NCBI GenBank assembly: GCA_029959085.1
Contig: JARWIR010000038.1
Location: 5,774,915-5,838,914, forward strand
DNA length: 64,000 nt
Reading direction: 5' to 3'
Source of the DNA: Nemophila menziesii
Taxonomy: Eukaryota > Streptophyta > Magnoliopsida > Boraginales > Hydrophyllaceae
The translations under genes and the position numbers were made by a program. Shown here in pieces: positions 26,441-38,705 of this stretch (the first letter of the stretch is position 1; each line of letters opens with the position of its first letter). The notes below the pieces were generated by a model that worked only from the letters and a program-made list of their open reading frames with translations, made no database searches and was not told the origin of the DNA.

Positions 26441-27054
26441 ATGGGTGTGGCCTCTTAGAAGAAGAATCTAACCACAAGGTTCATATGAGTTATGAAGATG
26501 GTATCCAAGACTCTATATGTCAATCACCCTATAAATGTTTAGTTCAGACTTCCAGTTCAGTTTTCAAATTCATGAAAATAAAAGTCGTTACTTGAAAAAT
26601 AAGTTATCATTTCTCTATAAATAGAACTTTGTACATTGTAAATAATATACTCTTATATGCTCGATAAAGATACTTTCTCCCTTTTATTCTTTTATCTTAT
26701 AGTTCTTTCTACCCCCCATGACATATTCTAATTTAACTAAAAATAATACATCACATTTTAATTCTTTTAGCTTCATATATTAGCAAAAAGATTGTAATTC
26801 TATTATTATTGTTTTGGATGGATTTTAATGGTGTTTATCTTCCATGATATCAACCTATTCTAATCATGTTGAACCCATCTATCATTGTGGTCGTCTCTGA
26901 CTTACATACTTTTTTGTCTCCATGTCTAGCATTCTTTACAATTTTAACCGTTTGACCGCTGAACCTCCCCGAGATATGTTTGAAGGTGATCCAAACAAGC
27001 TCTCTGGCCATCTGTTGAATACTTCTGATTGGTTGAATTTTCTAACTTGTTTTT
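26441..27054. other. No gene; a TATA-like promoter motif
   Basis: ctctataaatagaac at about 26614 is a good TATA-type box, followed by an AT-rich stretch with aaataatatactc. This resembles the promoter part of a plant LTR, but no LTR boundaries were found. Confidence 0.35.
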
Positions 27055-27268
27055 TAATAAGCTAAACGAGATGCATGAGATATAATGCATCACAATTACA
27101 CACGATAACTCCCTCAACAAATATAACAAGACGTAGTTAGGCTAGTTGTATGTATTGTGTATTTATAAGAGTGTCATCTACGTCATGTTATACCTACATA
27201 TATTACACCTCTTGTAATCAATTAACAATAAATAAGAAACAAAATATTTTCTCTTTATCCATCTATCA
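27055..27268 (+). mobile_element. 5' LTR of Ale-type copia element, 214 bp
   Basis: It matches the 3' LTR at 31525-31738 over 214 bp at roughly 85% identity. It ends ccatctatca, with the primer-binding site tggtatcatatagc starting at the next base (27269-27282). A short LTR of about 200 bp is usual for the Ale/Retrofit lineage. Its first bases have decayed (taataagc against expected TGATAACC). The left flank has ttgtt at 27047-27051, matching ttgtt after the 3' LTR, but three extra T lie between. Confidence 0.85.
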
Positions 27269-27396
27269 TGGTATCATATAGCCTAAGGAGAGGCTTTTCT
27301 ATTTCAAATCTTCAAATCCAGCCATCAAAGGCGGTTTAATATTTCATCTTTACACTCTCCGATATCTTTCGATCCATGCTTCCGCATCATTTCTAA

Positions 27397-30300
27397 ATGG
27401 GTTCTTCTTCTTCGCCATCTCCAATTATTAGCTACAGGACTTCGATTCCTGCTGGGCTCCTACTCATACGTCAAAATTGGAGTAGTTTAGTAAAATTAAA
27501 CTTGATTCTTCCAATTATGTCTTATGGCGCTCACAACTTGAAGTTGTTTTAGAGGCTCATGGTTATCTTAGCCATATCGATGGTTCAATTGTTTCTCCTC
27601 CTTCCACAGATCCATCCTTTTCTAAATATCTTATTGAAGATCAATAGCTCAAGGCTTCGCTCCATTCATCCATGATTCCGTCGATTCTATCACAAGTAGT
27701 GAAACTCCCCCATGCCTTTGATGTTTGGTGTAAAGTAGAGGGTTTTTTTGTATCACAATGTCGGACACATATTCATCAACTTAAGATGAAGTTATGTAAT
27801 ATTCATAGAGGTGATCGAACTATGACTGCGTATTTAGCAGAGATACAGAGTATTTGTGATGGACTTGAGACAGTTTCTTCTCTTCCACTTGAGGATGTTA
27901 TTATGTATACGCTTCAAGGTTTACCTAATGATTACAATCAATTAAAATTGAGTATTAGGATCTCGAATGCTCAAACATCTACCCTTAGTTTTCATTCTCT
28001 TTGAAGCTTTCTTGTCTCTGAGGAATTACAGATGAAGATGGTTGATTCAACTAATAATTCGAGCTCTCAACACACAACTCTCTTCTCACCATCTCAAAAT
28101 TCATCTGTAGTTTCTAATAGAGGTCGTGGTTCTTCATTTTGTGCTTGAGGAAGAGGTCGTGGACGCAATATGTTTGTTTCTTCCTCCTCTGGTTTAGGTA
28201 CTCCTTCATCACCCTCTATTGCTAATGGTTTGAATTCATACTCTTCGAATGTGCCTACATGTCAAATTTGTGTGAGGTATCGTCATTCTGCACTTGATTG
28301 CTGGTATGGGAGTGATTTTGTGATTTTTCCATCACCTCATGCACAAAAACAGGTTGCTCTTATGGATCAGTCACATAATAATACATCCTATGATCCCGAG
28401 TTATGGTATTTAGACTGCGGTGCTAATAACCATGTCATACCTGATCTGAATGTACTTCAGTAACATTCTTCATATAATGGTAATGGAGCTGTAGTTGTTG
28501 GTAGTGGTCAAACTCTTAACATAGCTAATGTGGGGGGTAATAAACTTTTTACTCATTTATCCTTTTTTCGTCTCAATTATGTATTACATGTTCCTTCTAT
28601 GTCTTCTAATCTACTCTCTATTTCTAAATTCACAACTAATAATTATTGTTACATTGTTTTCTCTTCCAATTCTGTGTCTATTTGTGATTCACTCTCACAT
28701 AATATGTTATTCAATAGCCCTTGTAAGGATGGGATATATCCCCTGTCTTTTGCTTCTGCCTTCACATATTCTAGTTCATCATCTAGTGAATCATTCAAGT
28801 GTCTTTCTTTTACACTATTGTCTTCATCAACTCGGCTTTGGCATCTCAGATTAGGTTATCCTTCTGCAAATGCTACTCAACCTTTGTCTTATACTTTAAA
28901 AACTAAACTTCATTTTTCTAGCATCAACTGTAATTCTTGTGCAACTTCTAAAGCACACAAATTACCATTTTCTTTGTCTGTAACATGCTCTAAAGCTCCC
29001 TTTGACTTAACTCACAGTGATGTTTGGGGGAAATCACCTATTAGTACTTGTTCATATCTTAAGTATTATGTGGTATTATTGATAATCATAGTCGTTTACT
29101 TGGGTTTATCCCTTAGTATTAAAATCAGATGTGTGTGGGATGTTTCAAACTTTTTACAAAATGATTCTTACTCAATTTCAACTTCAAATTAAAGTTCTAC
29201 GATCTTATAATGGTGGTGAGTATGTCAATCACTTGTTTTCCAATTTTCTTCAAGAAAATGGCATTCTTCATCATAATTATTGTCCTCACACCTGAACAAT
29301 AAGGTGTTGCTGAGCGCAAACATCGATATTTAATCGAACCACATGCTCTTTATTGTCACACAGTTATATTCCATCTAAATTTTGGCTTGAAGCTCTATCT
29401 ACAGCTATATATCTCATAAATATTTTACCTATACATATATTACACAAGTCTTCTCCTTTTCAAACTTTGTATCAGAATACTCCTTATTCTCATCTTCGCA
29501 TTTGTGATTGTCTATGTTATCCTTGGTTTGCGTCCTTATGCACCTCATAAATTGGCTCCTCTATCAAAACGTTGTGTAATTTTAGGATATTTCAATCATG
29601 CTAAAGGATATAAGTGTTTTGATCTAGCTTCTAAGAAATTTTTCATATCTCGTCATGTGATATTTCCTATCTCGTCATGTGGTCTTTGATGAAATTGTGT
29701 TTCCATTTCAACCAAAAGTTTCCTCTAAGTCATCTTCACTTGAATATTCATATTCTCCATACATAGACCTCTTTGATTATCCATTAATCCTTACTCTTTG
29801 ACTAAACCTTTTCAACCTTTTGTGTTTGAATCATCTGCTTCTACTACACAATCACCTCTATCACTTACCATCTCCACCTCCACCTCCTCCACCACCACCT
29901 CCTCCACCACCACCACCACCCAAGCCAAGTCATCATATGATTACGTGTGGTCAAACAAGGTCTCTTAGACCTACATACAAGTGCCAGTCCTCTGTTTTAC
30001 ATACTTCTCTTGTTGAACCTACTACTTACAAAGAAGCGACTAAATTCCCTCACTAGAAATCAGCTATGGCAGAAGAATTTAATGCACTTACACGACAACA
30101 TACATGGGATTTAGTTCCTCCACCCCTTGGGCGTAATACTATCTCATGTAAATTAAAATGTAATGCAGATGGTTCTTTAGCTTGTCATAAGGCGTGTTTG
30201 GTAGCTCGTGGATTTCATCAAGAGTATGGTCTTGATTATAAAGAAACGTTTAGTCATGTGGTCAAGCATCAAACAATACGTGTTATATTATCGCTTGCTA

Positions 30301-31515
30301 TATTAAATAATTGGAAAATTCATCAAATGGATGTCTCCGATGCCTTCTTACATGGTGAGTTAGATGAGGATGTGTACATGAGTCGACCTGTTGGGTTTAT
30401 TGATGAATAAAATCCGACCTATGTGTGCAAACTTAATTATATGGTCTCAAACAAGCTCCTCGAGCTTGGAATAACTTGCTTACTAAATTTTTGGAGTCTC
30501 AAGGTTTTGCGGTGTGTCCATCTGATTCATCGATGTTTATTTAAAGAAATAATGATCAACTTACTATTATACTTGTATATGTTGATGATATACTTATTAC
30601 TGGTGGTGATTCTATGGGGATTTCATTTACCATTGATGCTTTGAAACATCGTTTCACTATGAAAGATTTGGGTCAGCTTGCTTATTTTCTTGGGTTGGAA
30701 ATTAAGTTTACCTCTTCTTCTATTATTGTTTCACAAGAAAATTACACGGCCTCTGTATTGAAGAAAGATGGTATGACGGATTGCAAAAGCTCTTCTCATC
30801 CTATTCGGAGTAAGTATACTATCCAAACTACTGATGATTTGGAGTTGTTTGAAGATCTTTTTCTTTTTTGTAGTCTTGTTGGTGTCTTACAATACTTGGC
30901 CATCACTAGGCCTGATATTTCGTTTGTTCTTAATCAATTGTGTCAATCTATGCATAATCCAACTAATTCAGATTATGATTCGTTGAAGAAAGTTCTTTGT
31001 TATTTAAAAGGTACTATACATTTTTTCTTACGTTTTACTTATTTTTCTTCATATTTAAAGGCGTTTTCTGACTCTGATTGGGAAAGCAATTCTAAAGATC
31101 GACGCTTTATTACTGGTTATTGTATATTCCTTGGGTCTAATCTTATCTCATGGGTATCCAAGAAACAAACAACGGTCTCTACAGAAGCTGAATATCGAGC
31201 TATGATATTTATGTCTGCAGAACTGAAATGGCTTACATTTTTTCTCAAAAGTCTGCATATTCCTATTTTTACGCCTATTCTTTCATGTGATAACATTTCA
31301 GCTACTGCACTTGCTTCCGATCCAGTGTTCCATACAAGAACTCACCATATAGACGTTGATTTTCATTTTGTTAGAGAGCAAGTGAAGTCTAAACTACTTA
31401 GTATTATTCATGTGTCATCTCAACTACAAGTGGCTGATATCTTTACTAAGGGGTTGTCAAATGTTGTGTTTAATTATCTTCTCATCAAACTTCCACTCAT
31501 ATGCATGTTCAGTTT
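27397..31515 (+). pseudogene. Copia gag-pol (Ale/Retrofit type), all domains present, inactive
   Basis: One polyprotein region with domains in copia order. Gag 27397-28160: VKLDSSNYVLWRSQLE-like start across frames, then GDRTMTAYLAEIQSICDGLE. Zinc knuckle near 28255: CQICVRYRHSALDC. Protease near 28405: WYLDCGANNHV, with S/T of the DSGA motif replaced. GAG-pre-integrase and integrase 28830-29350: LWHLRLGYPSAN, CNSCATSKAHKLPFS, and GVAERKHRYL near 29305. A proline run at about 29880. Reverse transcriptase 30060-30650: WDLVPPP, VARGFHQEYGLDYKETFS, QMDVSDAFLHGELDEDVYM, and catalytic YVDD near 30580. RNase H 30950-31480: SDSDWESNSKDRRFITGYC, STEAEYRAM, HIDVDFHFVRE, ADIFTKGLS. About eight frameshifts or stops make it inactive. 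The 15% LTR divergence points to an old insertion. Confidence 0.95.
29868..29928 (+). repeat. CCA/CCT-rich microsatellite coding polyproline
   Basis: A run of ccacc/cctcc triplets in the linker between integrase and reverse transcriptase of the copia element. In the pol frame it encodes about 17 prolines, an expansion of a linker that is normally only proline-rich. Confidence 0.85.
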
Positions 31516-31524
31516 GAGGAGGGA

Positions 31525-31738
31525 CGATAACCTAAACAAGATGCATGAGATATGATGTATCACAACTACACACGATAACTCCCTCAACAAATATAACAAG
31601 AAAAAGTTAGGCTAATTGTATATATTGTGTATGTATAAGAGTGTTATGTGCCTGATGTTTTACCTATATATATATCACCTCTTGTACTCAATTAACAATA
31701 AATAAGAAACAAATTCTTTTCTCTTTATTCATTTATCA
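31525..31738 (+). mobile_element. 3' LTR of Ale-type copia element
   Basis: Begins cgataacctaaac right after a purine tract, ttgaggaggga, and ends catttatca. It mirrors the LTR at 27055-27268. The five bases after it are ttgtt. Confidence 0.9.
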
Positions 31739-31743
31739 TTGTT

Positions 31744-32092
31744 GACATTTTCTCAAATTACATTATACTCTATTCATTGTATATATGGAAATGAGAAAGT
31801 AGGATGGAAAACTGGAGTTACTAGTTACGCAAGGATTAGGCATATATTAGGTCATTACTCATTCGTGATTGTACGTTGGTGTTTGCTTTTGCTTGGGCAG
31901 TTGGCGTGCACTTTTAGGCTTTAGCAGTATGATCATAGAGTGAGTAGGGATCAATCTTGGCTAAAGGTCATAGGTGGGGATTTTTATGGAGTAGTAGTTA
32001 AATTTATTGCTTCGGCTGAACTCGACTATATGCCTAATAAATACGTGTGTCCTGTACCCACACAAGGGGGTTAAAGTGATCATGTGATCAAT
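31744..32092. other. Gene-free flank
   Basis: About 350 bp downstream of the copia element. The short open frame at 31739-31924 has no recognisable family. Confidence 0.4.
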
Positions 32093-32095
32093 TTA

Positions 32096-32327
32096 GTGCT
32101 CGTTTGGAAGTGCTTTTTTGGAGAAGCACTTAAAAGTGCTTTTAGTATTTTAAGAGTTTTTTTTACTTTGAAAAGTAATTTTTTGAAAAACACCAAATAG
32201 ATGCTTTTTAAAAAAAGCACTTAAAATAATTTTAGATTTCAAAATTATTTTTAATAATTTTTTTAAATTTTAAATTTTATTCTAAAAGCGTTTTTTTATT
32301 CTAAAATAAGCACTTCCAAACGGGCCC
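32096..32327. mobile_element. Tourist-like MITE, 232 bp
   Basis: GTGCTCGTTTGGAAGTGCTT at the left and the complement of GGGCCCGTTTGGAAGTGCTT at the right form 20-bp TIRs with two mismatches. TTA at 32093-32095 and 32328-32330 is the target duplication. The interior is made of further inverted AAGCACTT words and is non-coding. Confidence 0.85.
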
Positions 32328-32330
32328 TTA

Positions 32331-32639
32331 GTAAACTCCCAACCAAAAGAATATCAATTTATTAGACTACTTGAAGGAAGCTGAGGGTAAAGATTAAGCA
32401 TAATGTTATTACATGTTTGACCTTTGGGTTTCCTAACAGTTCTTTTAATGATTCAGTTAATGTTTAGAATCTCAGGGATAGGTAAAACAGTAAAAACATT
32501 TAGTCCCTCTTTTTAGCTATATTTATCTAATTTTCTAAAAATGTATTATTTGTAATTTTACCTTTTCTTTCAGATAAAAGATTTTTTTGCAAACCACTAA
32601 AATCATAAGCTAAACATAAAAAAAAAAAAAAAAAAGGAT
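32331..32639. other. Gene-free AT-rich spacer
   Basis: About 310 bp of AT-rich sequence between the MITE and the LINE; nothing recognised. Confidence 0.4.
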
Positions 32640-35600
32640 CCTACAAGAGAGAAGTCTCGCTAATCGGCCAATTCAATATTCTTTCTAACACATTTTGCAA
32701 ATGTATCCACTATATCATTGAATTTTCTGTTAATGTGAGAAACTTTCCATTTAGGGAATTTGAGTAAACATCTTTCAATTTGCACGAAAAGAGGTTGGAG
32801 ACTCTAGAGAATACCTACTTCTTTTAATACCTTGAATGAGTTTAAGGTTATTAGAGTAGAAAGAATCATTCTGGATGTTGAGACCATCTGTTGATCACAT
32901 GGCAAGAAGCAAATCCCAAGTTTCGCCTTCCATAGCATTTTTCACAAAGCATCTCCTTGTGACTTTGTAATAATCTCCCATTCTTTATTATCTGCTATGA
33001 TACAACTGTCGCTGGTTCTCATTTTCTTACAGAAGGAGGTGTCGTCAAGCCAAATATACTCTGCTTCATCTGCGAGGATGGGTTATCATGTTTAATGTTG
33101 TTACTACCATTGTTAGAGAGATTCCCTATAGGGCCAATTTGATTCATTTGACATGAGGGGACCGAAAAAACATGTGATAAGAGCGTTGGTTTTGCTTGCG
33201 ATTTCATAGATGCTCCACTTTTTTTATTTTCGAAGAAGCCTTTCATTCTAGCTTTCGAGATATTCCAAGTATTACGAGGAATATAAGATGTAACAATCTT
33301 TTTATCCCATTTGTTTGGCACGTAAGCATTGATTGTCATTAGGATCCATTTTGAGAAATTTAAATTGGAATTGGGATCAATCTTGGTTTGCATAAATGAA
33401 TTAGCCCAGACATTAATGCTAAATGAGTATTTAAGGAAGCGATGTTCAATATTATATTTTTGTGATTCACACCACTCACTTCGAGTGTCCTCGGCACACT
33501 TCCTTTGGTGAAGATTAGATTTCGTAGGTAAAGCGTCGTTACAAATATTTTAGCCAAAATTATAATCTTTGATGGGACATTGGAGTGCCAAACCGTATTC
33601 CAAACTTCGTTGTTGTTGGTTTCTCCTGATTTCAAATTTTGAGCCTCATTACAAATATCTTCATTGATCAGGGCATGTGAACCAGACAATTGAGTAAGTT
33701 CCATCTTTAGTAAAAGGCCAGATTAACTTGTCTTCTTTGTCTAATTGAAAGATCGTAATATTTTTGATCTCGTGGATGACATTAGATGTTGTGATGTTAT
33801 TGAGGAGGTCAAGATTCCATCTAGAGCTATCTTCATTGAAAATCTTAGAAACAACTTCAATCTTACAATTCTCATGTCTGGACATTTTATATCCTTTGCC
33901 AATCCAATTGTGGTTCCAAATACTTGTATTGAGGCCATTCCCAATTTGCTGAATAGAGATATTTTTGAGAATTTGAATTCATTTAAAAATGTTTGCCCAA
34001 CTCCAAGTTATTTTCTTTGAAAGATTAGCAACCCAAAGATTACCATTACAGTAATAAATTCCTTTGAGTACTCTAGCAACTTGGGAATCTGGATTATTAA
34101 GGATACACCATGCTTGATTTTCAAGGAGAGCAAGGTTCATTTTATGGATATATCTTCCAATTCCACCATCTGTTTTAGAGCAGGCAATTTTTTCCATAAC
34201 ATCCAGTGAATTCTTTTTTTACAACATGAATCCTACCAAAAGTTTTCGACGCTGCTTGACATTTTTTTGCAAAGATTCTTAAGGAATTTAAAAATAGACA
34301 TAGCATAGTTGGGAATAGCTTAGAGAATAGGTCTGATAAGAACTTCCTTCCCCCACCAAAGAGTAAGCTAGATATCCAGCTGGCCAATTTAGATAAAAGT
34401 CTATCTTTGATATAATTGAGATTTTCCAATTTAGCTCTCAATTTCTTCTTTGTTCAGATTAATGAAGAAGAGAGCATCGTTCGCAAATAAGAGGTGTGTC
34501 ATCTTAGGAAATTGTCTCACAATTGAGATTCCCTTAATCTTACCATCTCGACACTGATAGTTGATAAGACCAATAAGTCTCTCAGTGAGAAGAGAGCAAA
34601 GGAGATATGAGAGCAGGTCACCTTGTTGCATGCCTTGTTTCAGATAGAATTTTATATACTATTGACCATTGACTTTGACTTGAAATGAGACTAAGGAAAT
34701 ACAATTAAGAAACCGTTCTCTCCATTTATCGCAAAAACCGAGGCTTTCAAGAGTTTCCATGAGAAATCTTAGTTGACTTGGTCCTAGACTTTGGCCATAT
34801 TAACTTTAACTGCTACTTAGTGAATTCTGGATTTCCTTTAAGTTTTGAAAAAATAGGAAATTTCCTGAGCGATAATTATATTATCATGTATTCTCCGTCC
34901 TTTATGAAGGCAGATTGAGTTGGAGATATGTTTTCATTCATAAGCGGTTGTAATCTAAGCGCCAATAATTTTGCTATGATTTTGTAGCATAATTTAATAC
35001 ACACGATTAGTCCATAGTCTTTGACTGTTTCTTGGAAGTCGCCTTTTAGAATCAAAGTGATGAGCATATCATTATTTTTGTGAAGGGGTATTATGTGATC
35101 AAAGAAATCGGTGACCAATTTAAAGAGGTTGTCTTTGTAAGTATCCCATAATTCTTGTTAGAATTTTTCCCAGAAGGTCATTTAGACCTGGAGCTTTTGA
35201 GCCCGACATACTGAAGACAAAGTTTTTAATTTCATCCATGTCTGGTGTTCTTGTGAGTGTGTCATTCATTTGAGTCGTGATTTTACAGGGGTTATGTCTC
35301 GTTACCTGCATAGTGTTGGAAATTTTTTCCCCCCAAAAGGATTCGTGTAATAGCCCAAAAAAGTTTTATTGATATTTTTGAATCATCTATCCAAGAATCG
35401 TCGCCAGTCTTGATGTTACAGATGCGGTTGATTTTACTTCTCTTTTGGGTTGACGCGTAAAAGTATTTGGTATTCTTATCACTTTTTTTATCCAGAGATC
35501 TCTAGCTCTATCGGCCCAGTAGGATTCTTCCATGTCCCAAAGATCTTCAAGTTCATCTTTCATAGCCTTTTCCTTGTCAAGATTCAAATTAGAGGGATCA

Positions 35601-36480
35601 GTGTTCAGAATTTTTACCAAGTCTTGTTGTAATTTGTCGATATGTCTTATATTGTTAAGAAAAGATTTTACCCCAACCCTTGAGAACGAGAGAATTAACA
35701 TCTTTCTTGTTGCAGAAGTCTTGAATATTATTGTGATTACAAAAGTTTCCTTAGGAGTTGGAAACCACTTCCCGGCATTGATTATTCTCAAGCCACCCTG
35801 ATTCAAAAATAAAATAGTCTTTGTATTTAGATTTTGAAATATCTTTTTGCATAATGAGCGGTGAGTGGTCTGATCCGATTGGAGGTGGAATATAAAGGTT
35901 TGCGTTCAGGAAGGAGTCACACCAAGAACAAGAAGGTAGAGCCCGATCAAGTTTTAATTTTATATTATCATCGCACATCCTTTTATTAGACTTGGTAAAA
36001 AAACCTTTGCCGAGGAAATCAACAAGATAGTTACTGTTGATAAATTCATTGAATCGGATAATTCTATCGATGTTTGGCAAAAAAAATCCTTTTTTTTTGA
36101 ATTTTTTGCGATATCGTTAAAATCTTTCATGAAAAGCGTCGTTCGTTAACTTTCGACTACCAGGACGTTAAAGAGTTTCAAATGTTTTGCATTTTGATGT
36201 CATTAGTAGGAGCGTAGATGCAAACAAGGTACCAAGAAAAATTATTAGATTCTTCGATTTTTGAGATAACAAAAGAAGCTGTCGAGTTGATCACTCTTAG
36301 CTTAACAAAATCTTCCCACACAAGAAGTATTCCCCCGGACAAATAAGATCTTCCTACGTGTTCAACTATGTGGGAAAAGGATATGAGATGATCACAAGAA
36401 ACAAGATCCTTCCTTCTAAGTCTAGATCCTAGGAAACACACAATAGAAATAGAATATTTCAAGACGAGGGTCTTGGTGGG
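32640..36480 (-). pseudogene. LINE (L1-type) ORF2, nearly full length, minus strand
   Basis: Endonuclease 36465-35790: GRSYLSGGILLVWEDFVKLR, WYLVCIYAPTND, KLKLDRALPS and GSDHSPLIM. Linker 35800-35390. Reverse transcriptase 35310-34430: GSKAPGLND (normally KAPGPDG), ILKGDFQETVKDYGLIVCIK (normally LIPK...DYRPI), NENISPTQSAFIKDG, QQGDLLSYLLCSLLTERL and HLLFANDALFF, where the second-last catalytic aspartate of FADD is asparagine. Post-RT 34200-33979: KTDGGIGRY. Zinc-finger area 33700-33360, decayed. RNase H 32990-32660, with EGETWDLLLAM and SNNLKLIQGIKRS in shifted frames, and a phenylalanine-rich tail written as a long A run on the plus strand. The first residues of the endonuclease are missing because an LTR adjoins at 36487. 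Stops are numerous. Confidence 0.9.
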
Positions 36481-37432
36481 TTCTGGTGTGTTATAAAATT
36501 AAGTACTAAAATAAAGGAACCACAATTACCGCAAGTGCACGGTTGTCCAAGTAATATCCGATAAATCGAGTTTCGTTCTCAGGGACGGAATAGGTTCAAC
36601 CCAAATATTAATCAAGTAGTAAGAATAATTGCGTGACAGGAAAATAAAAGAAAAGATTTTTGTTTGGTTTTCTGAATTAAAAGATGCAAATAAAATAAAA
36701 ACTAAATTAATTAACTAAAAAGAAATAAAAGCAAACAAAGGGTTGACTTCAGATATGAAAGATACTTGAGTCTCGCAAGGAATCCTCCTAATTGATATAA
36801 TCTATGCTATGTTTAAGGGTAGAATTGGTATTAGAATATTAGTCGGGAATCTAATATCTCCTAGCCCCCGTCAGGGTGGACCTAAGAGCTATCCTACGGT
36901 ATTACAAATCTCGTCAGGGTGATTATAAGCTACTTTCAGATGAATAATATTTTACCTCTATGGCTATGTAATTAGTTAAGCATGTCGGTCAATAACGGAC
37001 ATTACACGGGTATTACCTAAGTCTGTATTCAAACCCCTCTGTCGGATGATCACTTCGCCACTAAAATGAATAGCCCAAATACCAAAACCTATTTCTAGTT
37101 GTACCGAAAAGAAATAGTGATTAAGAACAAAGTAATATCCAATATCTAAGACTCAATTCAATTTAAATCATAACAATCCCAAATTCAAAACCTAGAATAA
37201 ATTAATTAGGGTTCATCCCTCTATTGCGATTCTCAAGTATATTAGAGTTTAGCTCATGATAAAGACATCATATTCAATAACGAAAAAAATTTATAACCTA
37301 AGGGTTTGGTTGGCTGTTGTGGAAGAATGGAATTCCTCCAGCTCTAGCGTCTCCTCCGCCTTCTTGCTCTGAAGTGGTTGACTCTCTCTCTCTCTAAGGA
37401 TGTTAAGAATTGAATAAAATATGATAGGTCTT

Positions 37433-37548
<116 letters not shown>

Positions 37549-38066
37549 AGGATATTATAAATTGAAGAAAATACGAGAGGTGCTGAATAATGATGTCTAA
37601 GCGGTGTATTTATAGGTGCTAGGAAGCCCTAATTCGTTTTACTTGGAGCGGAAGACAAGTAAAGAATTCTTTAATTCGTAGTCCAAAAATCTATGAAAGG
37701 TAAGATTCTGCTGCTGATTTGTTTTGATCATATCTCCTTCAATACTTATCTGTTTGACGCGTTCCAATATTTGAAACCGCTTGTCTCGGAAAGCTCTTTT
37801 CATTGGTCCAGATCATTCTCCTAAATTCATATCCAATATTAAGTTATGAGCTCGTCTTTAGAACGTGGCTGGAATTTCAGATTTATTTGGCATCTTTATC
37901 TTTTCCTTCTTTGCATATATCCTTCCTTCATCCTATTATTTTCATATATATCTCTTTCCTTTACTTCTTTGACTTGACTTGGTCTCTAATTAATTACCAT
38001 ATATCTTTTAAAGCTTCACAATAAATAAATAATTAAACCGCATATGCTTTAAAAATTAATAAATCA

Positions 38067-38163
38067 CTGGCCAGGGCCTTGGTCTACCAATCTAGTGGTG
38101 CAGGTTCGAACCGAGTCAATGACTCCGAGTCCAAAGTGGCTCTCCTATGTAACCAAAAAAAAA
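38067..38163 (+). mobile_element. Short SINE with B box, 97 bp
   Basis: It contains ggttcgaacc (38103-38112), a consensus RNA polymerase III B box, and ends in a run of A. It is bounded by perfect 14-bp direct repeats aaattaataaatca (38053-38066 and 38164-38177), the hallmark of target-primed insertion. The A box is unclear, and the element is shorter than most plant SINEs, so it may be truncated or a minimal type. Confidence 0.85.
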
Positions 38164-38265
38164 AAATTAATAAATCATTAAATCAAGAATAGAAATAGGA
38201 AAGTGCACTCTAAAATTAGAAACTCGAATAAAAATACTTCCTAACACACTAAAATACTCTAAGAC

Positions 38266-38673
38266 AACCAGGTGAGCTAGCTCATCTGGCCAGGCTCTGT
38301 CTCTCAAGTGAGAGGTACAGGGTTCGAATCCCACAAGCGGCAGAAAGTTATTAAAGTTTGGAAAGTTCTCTCAAGTGAGAGCTACATGGTTCGAATCCCG
38401 CAGGCGGCAGAAAGTTATTAAAGTTTGGAAAGTTCTCTCAAGTGAGAGGTACATGGTTCGGAAAGTTCCCTCAAGTGAGAGGTACATGGTTCGAATCCCG
38501 CAGGTGGAAGAAAGTTATTATGTTTGGAAAGTTTCCAAGGTCCGAAACCCTCCCCAGAACATGGGCAACCTAGTTCTGATTGCCTGGAGGTATGGTTGGG
38601 GAGGCAGTCATATCTCCCGGGGGACTAGTCGGGTGTAAGCCCGGGAACCCTCGTCATCAAAAAAAAAAAAAAA
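38266..38673 (+). mobile_element. tRNA-derived SINE with internally amplified B-box unit, 408 bp
   Basis: The head gtgagctagctcatctgg (38272) fits an A box, ggttcgaatcc (38323) a B box, and it ends in about 19 A. Perfect 15-bp direct repeats aaaatactctaagac flank it (38251-38265 and 38674-38688). A 67-bp unit beginning ctctcaagtgagag and carrying the B box occurs at 38301, 38368, 38435 (cut to 33 bp) and 38468. A typical member would hold one such unit. The 3' part gggggactagtcgggtgtaa is shared in weaker form with the SINE at 39577. Confidence 0.9.
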
Positions 38674-38705
38674 AAAATACTCTAAGACTTAAATTCTCAC
38701 TTCTC

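Noticed and set aside
33329..34020. Plus-strand open frames over the 33-34 kb region
   Set aside because: Antisense to LINE coding sequence, which explains their length.
38067..38540. tRNA genes suggested by ggttcgaatcc
   Set aside because: B boxes only; no cloverleaf or anticodon arm, and A tails with flanking direct repeats show SINEs.
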